This document shows positions 33,832 to 44,163 of a stretch of 45,182 bases of DNA, one piece after another. The DNA is taken from positions 1-45,182 of the forward strand of contig JAQGAU010000075.1 of NCBI GenBank assembly GCA_034698045.1, read 5' to 3'. Under the pieces are notes generated by a model. That model ran no database searches. It saw only the letters and a program-made list of their open reading frames with translations, and had not been told where the DNA came from. Both the position numbers and the translations under genes were made by a program. The DNA comes from Paramacrobiotus richtersi. Taxonomy: Eukaryota; Tardigrada; Eutardigrada; Parachela; Macrobiotidae. The first letter of the stretch is position 1. Every line of letters starts with the position of its first letter.

Positions 33832-34617
33832 TTTTTAATCAGTAAAAAAATTAAACATGAGCCAAGCAAGCTTTAACTTGTTGATTAAAACTTATAAATT
33901 GCCATAAGTTTGAAATTAAACAAAAACTGGCAAAAGATAGACAACGATCGAATTTTCGGATAAGATCAGATTACTGCATTTTGAAGCGGCCAAATATATC
34001 CGATCAATCTGATTACAAATTTAGTTACAAATTTAGTTTAATTATTTACGGTGAAACATATAACTGAAACAATATTTAATCGTATCATGGTGGACGATTG
34101 ACTGTTTTGTACAGTAGTTTATTTCTACATTTAATCGTTATAAAAATCAGAGTTGTTATTAAAGTTAATTAAGCAAAGAAAATTCAGAAAAAAACAGCGA
34201 AATTCCATGCAGGCTACGTGTGGTGCGAATATCGACTGGAGTCTTGAGCAACACAGCCACTACCCTACGATTGTTCGCTTCTCGATACTCCGCTATAAAA
34301 CCATACTCGTACTAGTATTAAATTTCAGTATGTAATGCATTGGTGCGCAATACGGAATGTCTTAACAAATTTGTTGTAACAACCAAGTTAAACATGTTTT
34401 CACAACAAAAATATTTGCATTCCTTTAAGATGGATTTCTTTCAACAGCTTAATTCCCCACACACGTAAAGCATTTTCTAGGCACAACAAAAATTCGGATT
34501 TAGTGACACTTTTCCATATGAACGTGAACAAAAGAATGCACATTCTGGCCAACAATGAAATAATTCTAACAATCAAAAATTTAAGGACATTGGTCAATTT
34601 GCGGCAGTTTTATCTAC
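33832..34617. other. spacer with class-b element
   Basis: Class-b element (core 34263-34270, plus, QPLPYDCSLL). Confidence 0.45.
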
Positions 34618-34725
34618 AGACCAACGGCACAGCCCAGGATTTCGTAATTCGAACGGGATTCATATTCGCGTTTGGTCAGTTCGTAATCGGACCAGTTCTG
34701 GTTTTGGCTGGCATACAGACGCGCT
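34618..34725 (-). pseudogene. A block copy 6, open but altered
   Basis: Open through 36 codons (LYASQNQNWSDYELTKRE, then SNYEILGCAV). The middle is read in a shifted frame because of compensating indels, and the net length is 9 bp shorter than copies 5 and 7. The acceptor is CTTTTCAG. Confidence 0.5.
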
Positions 34726-36660
34726 CTGAAAAGACGAATGATTTGCAATTTCGCTCTAAGTTACGTCAGATCAAACAACAACAGGTCAGGTCATCGAAAT
34801 TTTAGTTTAAATTTTTTACACTAAAACTGTTTAAAATTGTTTACAGTAATTTTTTAACTAAAATTGTTTAAGTACAGTAAAACGTAGTACCGAAGCCATA
34901 ATATACTAGCCATAATTTACTGCTATCCACAGTGCCAATGTATCATTTTAAATGATTGCGTGTGTACACTATTTTGTTTTTAGTTACAGTAAATCACAAT
35001 CAGGTTACTAAACAAGTGCATTCAGAAAAACAGCGAAATTTCATGCAGACTAATTTAATTGTAAGTCTAGTGCGAGTATTGAGCCAAGAGCCACCGTACC
35101 ACGATTAACGCGATCCTGCATCATGCAGCCACTATACTACGATTGCTCACTTCTTGTACTGCGCAATAAAGCCATATTTCATATGTTTCATTACGACGCT
35201 AGACAACATAGTTTGCTGACGAGAATGCCGTATTATGCAATATGCATGTTTGGCTACGAAATATCACGTGATGATCGTAGTATACAGAGGCTGAAAACCC
35301 GTAACTCCACGCATCAATAAACCGAAGCCTCAAAACGGTTCAAAATACTTTCCTTCTCCACGTCGTACCGTCGATTCCGATCTGCAGGTGCATGCTGAAC
35401 CATTCTTGTTGTGATCGTGTTCAGAGACGAAGTCCTCGTTTTTGTGACTGCAGCACATTAAAAAGTACTGCAAAGGGCAGGTGCTAATATTACTTTTCGA
35501 TTTCTTTATGCTACTGCTGCGAAAAATTAGTGATTATTAGTTTATTACGAATTTTGTTGCATTCAGTCTTGATCCACTAACGACCAATGAGACAGAACCA
35601 AGCCTATTATGCCGTAAATTAGGAGACAAATTTTACTGACAATAAACTAAACAATCAATACTTATGCCGGTTTTCATGATACCGATTTTCCAACATCGTC
35701 TTATATCTAACTATATCTGCTATGACAAATCTTTAGTTTTTTCTAGCCACTTATTTCTCGACACCAGACGTGTTAAAAAACACTAGCATTAAAGGTTCCC
35801 AATATACATAACGCGTTTCCAATCTGTAGTTCAATGCTAACCCCCTGGTAAAGAAACGAAGACGCCCGCGGCTCTGCCTTAACTAAGCGCATCTGACTCC
35901 CAAGATGGCGCAAAAAAATGTTCACCGTACCGCAAAAAAGTATTAAATTTCACCGAAAAATTGTTCGAACTGGCCGATAAATGGTAAAATCGGCATTGCT
36001 CTGAACTAACGATCTACACGAAAGCATGTGTAATTTTTAAGAGACATGGTGCAGGCTGTGAAAATTACAGGTACAGATGTACAGATTTACATGATGTAAA
36101 AAACAAAAATATGTGCGAAAGACTTTGTACAGAGGACGTTAATTCTGAAATGCTTGACGTTTTGGTAGCTAATTTCCCGGACTTCCAACGCCACTTCACT
36201 ACGACTAACTTCATGACACAATCATGTGTAGGATATCATACGAACCGCGGTTCGTATTCGTCCGGACACGAACAAATTCCGAACCATCCTTGTTTAAAAA
36301 TTTTCAAAAATAACAGCAGCGTGCCCAAAGATTTAACAACGCCAAGAAAACCCGGCAAGAATAATATTAGAAATTATCTGCCAAGTGTAGTTATATCCGA
36401 GTAAAATCCATGTAAACTGAAAGTATTGGATAGAGGCTGATCTAAAAGAATCGAGCTAGACACTTTTTCCTCATAAACATGCTTTACAATTGGTAGTGCG
36501 AACATACAACATACGAATATAAAGACTGAAAAAAAAGTGGTAACCTTTGAGTTGTTTTCATGAACTCACAGAGACAACTTCGACATTGCCGACGTTTGCA
36601 CGATAGAGTCGAACGCCCAGCCGTAACAGCCTATGCACTACGATTCACAATAGTTTTTTG
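34726..36660. other. array spacer with b, b, c, e and f elements
   Basis: PLHYD cores at 35097-35104 and 35135-35142 (two b copies 38 bp apart), 35275-35282 (c, minus, 2-bp insertion), 36197-36204 (e) and 36636-36643 (f, QPMHYDSQ). The stretch 35760-35930 looks unique and contains CAAGATGGCG. No B, C or D block survives here. A plus frame 36111-36404 is open for 97 codons around the e element, but in a different frame from PLHYD. Confidence 0.45.
34805..34960. repeat. recent duplicate of 37945-38065
   Basis: Phrases such as ACTGTTTAAAATTGTTTAC and ACCGAAGCCATAATATACTA occur in the same order at both places with few differences. They are much closer than the array average. Confidence 0.65.
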
Positions 36661-37680
36661 TGGCATTGCGACAGACACGTACTGGGTGCGCACCCGAAGA
36701 TGCAAAAAACTTCTGAGCTTCACTGCTCCGCTTCGGGTTGTAGCAACAACGTCTGTTATCACTGGTTCGATAGCGCAGACCTTCTACTTTCTGATGCTGT
36801 AGCTCTCATAACATAAGTCAAGTCTGTGTTCAGTAGGCGAACGTTTTTTCTAAATCGGACAGCAAGAAGCTTTGTCCCGCATTTTACTTCCTTTGTCGTG
36901 ACCCTGCATCTGCCCTGACAGCCAAAGCAACCAACACGTGCACTAATCGTGAAGAGAAACAGCTGCTCCAGTTGAGAAAAGAACAAAACTTGATGTGGAT
37001 GAACAGTCAGAGGCACGGGGCTAGGTTGAATCTAGAGGAAATGAATGAAATAATAATTAAAAATTCAACTGTGTAGTACATTTCATTTTCCAGAAGTCCT
37101 CAGTGGCAACCAAACAAAAACCTTTGACAAGCGTTTACTAGCTGGGTAGTTGTGTAATTAAACGCCAGTAAACATTTACCGAATCGTGCAGTCCATGAGC
37201 CACAGTCCACAGTGAAACAGCACTTCACGTGAAATTTTGTTAAAGTGACAAGCAAATACGATTAAATTTTCCTCCGCAGCAGCACTAACACTATCAGACT
37301 ACTTTCGCATGCAGATTCTTACTGACATGATGGCCTATACAAGAAAAATAAAATACGGCCCCGAAGCGTTCCCACTTGGGCGAAATTAGTGACGAAGGTA
37401 ACTCAGGCAAAATCGAAGATCGAACCGTATGACATGTTTATTTTCGGGAGCACTCAAAAGTGCTGCAAACGGTTATTTAACAAAGTTCTTTTTTGCGTCT
37501 ATCGTACACAATTATTAAAGTAGAAGAAAAACGCTACAAAATGAGCTAGGACAAGTGGTCGTAACAGCCGGTCACAACTGTCAGCGAAGCCGCAAAACCT
37601 TTTGCATCTTGGCGTGCGCAGACGGTACATTACTGCATACTTGAATGCCGACGACAGCAGGCAACAGCGTACATGGCAAC
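36661..37680. other. about 1-kb insertion with THAP-like fragment
   Basis: Sequence between the f and a elements with no match elsewhere in the window. On the plus strand 36699-36800 reads KTSELHCSASGCSNN, which fits the first half of a THAP zinc finger (C-x(2-4)-C with GCxN). It stops after 33 residues; a possible continuation (VPHFTSF near 36874) is in another frame. THAP domains occur in P-element-type transposases and in host factors. Possibly a dead transposon; evidence is thin. Confidence 0.3.
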
Positions 37681-39051
37681 AGCCGTTACACTACAATTCT
37701 CCCGATAAAAACACAGTTTATTAATTGCTGTAAACCAATAAGATGGATCTAACGGAGTGTGTGTGCACACGTACTGTACTGCACCGTACTGTATACAGTA
37801 TTATAGCATGGTATTGTACAGCGTTAAAGTATAAGATGGATTTTTTTAACAGCTTTCCAACACAGTTTCTAGACACAGCAAAAATCCGCATTTACTGCTG
37901 CTTTTTCAAACAGCAACAGTTTAGGTCGTCGAGATTTGATTTTTTTTACAGTAAAACTGTTTAAAATTGTTTACCGTAATTTTTTAACTAGAATTGTTTA
38001 CAGCAAAACGTGATACCGAAGCCATAATATACTATTTAGCAGTATCAATGTATCATTTATAATTAATGATTGTTGTGGACAGTATTTTATTTATTATTGT
38101 AATTACAGTAAATCAGCCTAATAAATTTTGCATACAGCCACTTCACTACGATTGCTCACTTTTCGTACGGCGCAATAAAACCAGATTTCATCAAACTTAT
38201 TAATCATGAGCGAATCAAACACGTACAGTTATAGTAAAACTATTATTCCCAAGCTACCAATCCACTACGAAAGTTGTCCATTTAGCGATAAAAAATCATC
38301 CACCACTCAAGTCTTAAATGCATTATTACAAATTTTATTGCTCCTGCACCCACTAATTGCTCGAACGGCCGGGACAGAACCTTGGCTGTTGTGCCGTAAA
38401 AGTACGAGATGAAACTTTTTCTGGTAACAATAAACTAAACAATCGCTACTTCCACCGGTTTATATTATCTATTTATGGTACGGATCTTTCAATATTGATC
38501 GTTTTAAAGTTCTGACTTTGATTTCGATTGTTAAAAATCAAACATTTCTAAAAATATTCTATAAAAACTAAAATTTGAATTTATTAAAACAAGTTACAGA
38601 AACTATAAAAGCAAAAACTTTTTATTATTAATAAAAGCCCGGAGCATTACAACAGAAGCAGCCGCTAAATGCTTCGACGGCGCTGCTGGGCTGTGAATTT
38701 CCGAGATAAAGCTATTTCACTGAGAATAAATTTAACAAATGTTACCATTATGTACGACATCATTTCTCGAGCAGGATCTGACATTCTGACTACATCGCGA
38801 TTTTTTTATAAAATTAAAAATTTTACTTTGCTACCTGTTTATTACGTACGAGTACTGTGAAAAATAAACTTCGTTATTACTGGTATAAATAATTTTATTA
38901 AATTGATAAATGGAAGAACAACCGATCTGAAATATGTACTTGTCACCGAATTTAAGTTTGTTCGTTGTTGTGATAAAGGGACGCAGCTTCGTGATTTCAA
39001 TATCAATAAAAGTGAGGATTTTTAAAAACTATACACTCGCCTTGATTCTAC
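37681..39051. other. array spacer with a and b elements
   Basis: PLHYD cores at 37689-37696 (a, QPLHYNSPDKNTVY) and 38144-38151 (b, QPLHYDCSLF). A fragment of the A flank ends abruptly at about 37910. An isolated CACTACGA at 38263 lacks the AGCC start and was not counted. Confidence 0.5.
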
Positions 39052-39241
39052 CCACGTACAAATAATTAAGGGCATTGCGCATTCCCGGGAAAGGTCACCC
39101 CTGAGCCAAAGTCAATAAGGATGCAGGCTTCTGCTTGTGCAGGCTGCATCCGCGCGCCGATAGCAGAAATCCGTTCAGATAGCGCTGTGCGCCTCGATAA
39201 CAACGGCTGACGCATGGCCACGAAACCCTCCGCACACTTTT
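39052..39241 (-). pseudogene. B block (BTB) copy 7, 3' two-thirds
   Basis: Keeps the donor end and the DFGSGVTF region with several indels. It is cut before the DVEL strand and joined to the C-side spacer at about 39242. Confidence 0.65.
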
Positions 39242-39292
39242 ACAACAGGTGACAGGTGACAAGGTGGGAGTCCTACATTAGAAAGTGTTTCT

Positions 39293-39431
39293 TATTCTCA
39301 TGGCACATTTTCCGCTGCAATCTCAAGAAGGGATCTTTCAATTCTCGAATTCCGGGGAATTTCTTGCTGCATTTTACACCGGGCATGCGCCGCTTTGGCC
39401 GCTTTGATCACCTTCAACAGCCTCATAAATC
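39293..39431 (-). pseudogene. C block copy 7
   Basis: Reads MRLLKVIKAAKAAHARCKMQ openly from a GTGTAG acceptor, then loses 10 bp in the INREFED region. Closely related to copy 6. Confidence 0.65.
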
Positions 39432-39992
39432 CTACACAAGTAATAATCAATCAGTTGGTAAGTATTCAAACACAATACAATGTACCGGAATTGGATAATT
39501 AACAGTTTAGAATTATAACAATTAGCTGGCTTAAATGAAGTGCGTATTGCGCACTCGGTATATGAACTGTCTGTTGAACAGTTTAATGTTTGGATATTGT
39601 ACTATACGTCCAGTTACGTGTCGTTCAGCCTGTACGGCAGTCGTAGTGAAGTGGCTACAGATCTATGAAAGTCTGGCTCTATACTAAGATACTTCTATCA
39701 TTGAACGCACAAATCTGACTGTGAATACATAACAGCATAGAAACTGATAGAATTATATAATTTAAACGTGTATAAATTTAAATTTTTTCCAGACCGTTAT
39801 TGCGATCAACTAGTCTCTCGTCAAGAAAACATGTTATATATATCATAATTTCATTTTTTTATTTTACATTACTTTTTTTCTAATTTCATGATTAATTATT
39901 GATCGATTATCGTAATTTCATCACTATCGTCTTCGATATCATTGATACATGGTTTGTATATTAGAGGTGTTTCAGATTGTTTTTATACGTAC
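39432..39992. other. spacer with class-d element
   Basis: Class-d element (core 39641-39648, minus, PLHYDCRTG then stop), the same ending as the copies at 19120 and 25281. Confidence 0.5.
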
Positions 39993-40193
39993 AGATAATG
40001 GTGGCCGCCAGTCCTTTCCCATGCTTCACGCTGACCGCCGGCTTGTTGGTCATGAGGAATTCGCGTCCATCGGGTCCCTTGTCGACCCACAGTGATGTCA
40101 TGCGACGCGCATTGCATGCTCCGGTGAATTTAACGGAACCGGCACGTCGCTTTCAGGATCGGTCACCGGCTGATCCATCTCAAAACTCACTTC
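39993..40193 (-). pseudogene. D block copy 6
   Basis: Complete D block with both borders recognisable. The first half is open up to the DVPVPLNS-like region; the second half is shifted and carries a small duplication (GCGACGCGCATTGCATGC). Confidence 0.65.
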
Positions 40194-41882
40194 CTTCCTA
40201 ATAAACATATTGCAGCCATTAACATGTTAACAATCATGCACGAAATTTCTCAGAAAACTGTTCGAATCGGGCGACAAACTCGATAAAATCGGTAGAAGTA
40301 CTGCTGCAAGCTATCCATAAATTAAATTGACCATAATAGCATTTCTTATGGAATATTCACAATGGCTTTAAAAATTCGAACAACAAATTCACTTTATGCA
40401 AAAACTAAAGTAACCTTAAAAAACTGTGTTCAGAGAAAGCCAGTTCTACCATTTTTTAACTTTTTTGCGCGGCTGTAAGGCGCTGAAAGAGAGAACAAGG
40501 ACAATATAAGCCGCTTTACTACGACTACCTGTCACAATGTATAAGATATACATACTACGAACCGGACACGAACAAATTTAAATCATTATGTTTATACTCA
40601 TAGACAGCTCCTCATCGTCGTCGTGCCAAAAGATTCAACAACGCTAACAATACGAAGACCAACGCGAATGATAATGTGCAGCCACGTGTACTTATTCTAA
40701 GTACATCTAAATCCACGTAAAGGAAACTGTCAGACATTAATGATCCGAAAGAACCGCACATTTTTCTCAAAACATGCTTTTGTCCGAAAATATAAAGACT
40801 GAAAGAAAAAGTATTAACCTTTGAACTGTTTTCATGAACTGCCATGCAAAGACGATAACTGGATCATCAGACGTTTACACGATCTGTTCTTCTGTATTGG
40901 CGGAAGAGCCTCTGCACTACGTTTCACAATAATAACTACTAGGTAGGTGCACTCGCCTCTGGCTGCACTGAGAAGACCGGAGCGAAGAAAACAGAAACCT
41001 ACTGTCCTGATTAGTATCATTATTTGATAGTATTAATGTTCTTTAATATAATTTATTATTATTATTTAATGAGTTACTTGATAATACGACTTATTAAATA
41101 TTTAATTTTCTGTCGTGACGGACCGACCGACAAATACACAACATGAAGCAATTTTGGCTGAGTATAGAGGACATCCGCTTCGCTTCGGTCGACTATGTAT
41201 CAGGATTCCGAGTACATAACTGCCGAATTACTTCCAGAATACAGAGAAACTGCTAAAAAACCATCACTACCAGTTGTTATTTTTTCTTTAGAAAGGCAGA
41301 ATTCTTGTAAGTTTTACACGTGCACAACTAATCCCAGTTATGAACTTTTTCTAAATTTATTATATTGTTATTTTTTTATTTTTTTATTTTTCTTATTTTT
41401 GCAGTTTTATTTCTTTTTTTATTGTTATATTATTATTGCAGTAGAAGTTCGTTGTAGTTATGTTGTGATTTTTATATTCTCATCATTTTACTCATGTTTA
41501 CATTGATCATGATACTGACGGAGCTTGTCAGTCGTAGGAAGAAAATTTTATCCACCTGACCTCGAAACTATAATCAGCTTCATCTGCAACGTCAAGAAAA
41601 TATAATCAACTAATTGCATTATTTACAGTAAAAATTATTAGTGAGACAGGGTCGGATAGGAAATCAATACCTTCAATCCTTTACTTTATAGTAATTTATA
41701 ATAAATAATTAGTGTTTAATTGATTAACCGAAAAAAGGACATTATCGTAATTTCATTATACTATTACACATTAGTTTTTTCATTATTTCGTCATTAATTA
41801 TTCATCCATTAGCGTAATCTCATTACTGCCGTCTTCAATACTGATGGTTTGTAGGTTTGTTTTAAGATTGATTCTTACGTAC
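40194..41882. other. spacer with class-e and class-f elements
   Basis: PLHYD cores at 40517-40524 (e, KPLYYDYLSQCIRYTYY) and 40915-40922 (f). The f copy lies in an open plus frame, SDVYTICSSVLAEEPLHYVSQ with the first Ser about 60 bp upstream. T-rich sequence at 41365-41430. Plus ORF 41195-41506 overlaps array flank also seen at 42.9 kb. Confidence 0.5.
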
Positions 41883-42081
41883 TGGTGGCCGCCAATCCTT
41901 TGCGATACTTGGCCCTGACCGCCGGTTAGTTGATCGTGGGGAACTCGCGTCCATCTGGTTCCCTGTGGACTCCCAGGTGAGGTCATGCGCCGCTGGACGG
42001 CATGTTCCGGTAAACTGAGCGGCACCGGCCCGCGTCGCCCTCTGGATCGGTCACCGGCTGATCCACTTCTAAACTCACTTC
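41883..42081 (-). pseudogene. D block copy 7
   Basis: Complete D block. It reads LPEHAVQRRMTSPGSPQGTR in one frame; QPVTDPEGDA-like and KYRKGLAA-like parts lie in others. A short duplication near 41975-42000 explains the shift. Confidence 0.65.
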
Positions 42082-43221
42082 CAAACAAATATAATATTCA
42101 AGTCAATAAAATACAACAGATTAACATTGCTCCGATCCAGGCTTCGTACTGTGCTAACATGGACCAGTCACAGGCAAAACGATCATTTTAATTACTGTCG
42201 GTATTAACGCGCGTACGGTTCTATAACTACAGCTGTTAACGTTGGCAGCTAACGATCAAATGAAACCTTGTGTTAACGTGGAACGTTCTTGCAGACTATA
42301 AAAAAAAATTCACATGATGGACACAAAAAAGTTACCCTGAAAAAGTTAATTTCGAGAAAGCCGGTTTACACATTTTGTGATGCTTTTGTGGATTATGCAC
42401 AGAACTTGACAGAAGTCCCTCGTAATAAGCCACTTCACTACGACTCACTTTCACAATGTTTAGGATAATACGAACCTGACGCGAGTAGATTTAAACCATG
42501 ATCACTTCTTAGAAATCCTCATGAACTTTGACGTCAACGTACCAAAAGATTCAACAACGCTAACAAGAAGCAAGCAGACCAGCAGGAATGATAATAAGCA
42601 GCCATTTGCAAGTGTACTTTTTCTGAGTACAGGTAAATGCACGTAGATAAAAGTGTCAGACATTACTGATCCTAAAGAATAGAACACAAAGATATTCCCT
42701 AAAAATATATTTTTGTCCCAACATAAAATTAGCGAAAGAAAAAGCTTCTAGCTATTTTCATGCACTGAACAAAGTCAACTTGATCTTCAGACATTTACTC
42801 GATAGATTCTCACATTCCATCGTATACGTAAGAGCCTCTGCGCTACAATTCACAATAATAACTACAGATACTGATCAGAATTCCGCCAGGTATGTGCATA
42901 ATTGCCGAATTACTTCCAGAACATACAAAATCTGCAAAAAAACCAGCGCTATCAGCTGCCATTTTTAGGCAGAAGGATCATAATTTTTGTACCCACACAA
43001 CTGATCACACTTGGTGAAATTTTTCTAAAAATTATTATACTCGCAGTTTTAGGTTTTTTCATTATTACTGTACACATATTATTATTGCAGTACAATTTTT
43101 TGTAAGTGTACGAAGTACGTTCGGTCCTTTTAGTAATATTGTCATTTTTCAGAAGCGACATGCTTACAACACCAAATGATTTGTAACGCACTTCACATTA
43201 AGTGAAAACAACGCGGAAAGG
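42082..43221. other. spacer with class-e and class-f elements
   Basis: PLHYD cores at 42436-42443 (e, KPLHYDSLSQCLG) and 42841-42848 (f, EPLRYNSQ), 405 bp apart. Upstream of f the frame reads SDIYSIDSHIPS. Confidence 0.5.
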
Positions 43222-43511
43222 AGAAACAGCCGGTTCATCCCTGATAATCAGTCGCCTTGGAAAGTTGTGGTTCGCATTCTTGCAAGCGCTTTTTCTTTCG
43301 GGTACCGCCATTCGTGGAAATTGGAATTATATGCGTCGTTATTGCCTTGACTGAACTGTGCAGTAAATAAAACGGTCAATACTATGTAAAGTGACCGGTG
43401 GACAACTTTCACTGACCGATACGCGATTTGAATATAAAGCTAATGAGTTGCGATACTCTATATTGGCATACTGACGGATCACGTCGATCGCCGGACGAAG
43501 TTGCCATATAT
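43222..43511 (-). pseudogene. G block copy 2 (possible first exon)
   Basis: Homologue of 9878-10160. After a CTTCAG border the minus strand has an ATG reading MATSSGDRRDPSVC. A shifted frame then reads RNSLALYSNRVSVSESC and PPVTLH. If G is the first coding exon of the BTB-BACK unit, its position before D fits. Both copies are frame-broken between these parts. Confidence 0.4.
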
Positions 43512-44046
43512 CTGAAGTAGAAATTATAATAAAGATTTCCTCAGCTAACAATAAGTCAAAAAAATCCAACAGCTAACTGTATTGTTTACAGTAAAATTTA
43601 TCAGTAAAATAATATCTTATATGAAATCTATATCTTCAATCGTTTATTATTATAGTACAATTTATAATAAATCGTTAGTAATCTAATCAGTTTACCTGGA
43701 AAAAGTGAATTTAGTGAAAACTGTGACATCTCTTACAGAACTGATTATTACCAGAGACTGACGAATGCCCACGAGTCACGAATGCGAACGCCGAAGACAT
43801 ACACCCGTTACACTACGATTCTCATGAAAACAAAACAATTTATTAACTGTTGCAAAGCATTAATATGAAATTCTTTTAACAGCGTTCCAAGTAAAGAATT
43901 GTCTAGAAACAACACAAATTCAGATTTACTACCACTTTTCCATAATATGAAATTGGACAAAAAAATACACATTCAGGGAAAAAATGGAATAGTTCCAAAA
44001 ACCCGAAAACGAAGGATATTGGTCAATTTGCGGTAGTTTTAACTAC
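43512..44046. other. spacer with class-a element
   Basis: Class-a element (core 43811-43818, plus). The surrounding plus frame is open for over 30 codons (TNANAEDIHPLHYDSHENK) and stops after TIY, the same ending as the copy at 304. Confidence 0.5.
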
Positions 44047-44163
44047 AGATCAACGGCACAACCCAGCATTTCGTAATGCTTCTCCATTCGAACGGTATTC
44101 ATTCGCATTTTGGGCGATTCGTAATCGGACCAGTTCTGATTTTGGCTGGCATATAGACGCGCT
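44047..44163 (-). pseudogene. A block copy 7, fully open
   Basis: A 117-bp exon with acceptor TATTTATTCAG and donor GTAGTT. It reads LYASQNQNWSDYESPKMR, then ends KHYEMLGCAVD, without stop or indel. Together with copy 5 it defines the ancestral A block. It may be the exon of a unit whose remaining exons lie partly decayed to its left. Confidence 0.6.

Noticed and set aside
35895..35945. CAAGATGGCG followed by a short ORF as a promoter and start codon
   Set aside because: It resembles a YY1-type site, but the ORF is only 13 codons long and no splice donor follows.
36111..36404. 97-codon plus-strand ORF as a gene
   Set aside because: The frame differs from the PLHYD frame of the element inside it, and only the short NHPCLK stretch is shared with the copy at 29.8 kb. 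Kept as a note in the spacer entry.
38263..38270. 58th copy of the element (CACTACGA)
   Set aside because: Lacks the AGCC start and the flanks of any class; probably a chance 8-mer.
41195..41506. 103-codon plus-strand ORF
   Set aside because: The second half is a T-rich tract giving only Phe, Leu and Tyr. The first half is ordinary array flank also found near 42.9 kb.
296..43825. PLHYD element as a microRNA
   Set aside because: I found no local complementary arm within about 100 nt at the sites examined. The complementary copies are hundreds of bp away.
296..43825. PLHYD element as a tRNA or SINE A-box
   Set aside because: The reverse strand (TAGTGAAGTGG) resembles a Pol III A-box, but no B-box (GGTTCGANTCC) follows at the right distance and no cloverleaf can be drawn.
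296..43825. CRISPR-like array
   Set aside because: Repeat spacing is hundreds of bp and irregular, repeats occur in both orientations, and the DNA is eukaryotic.
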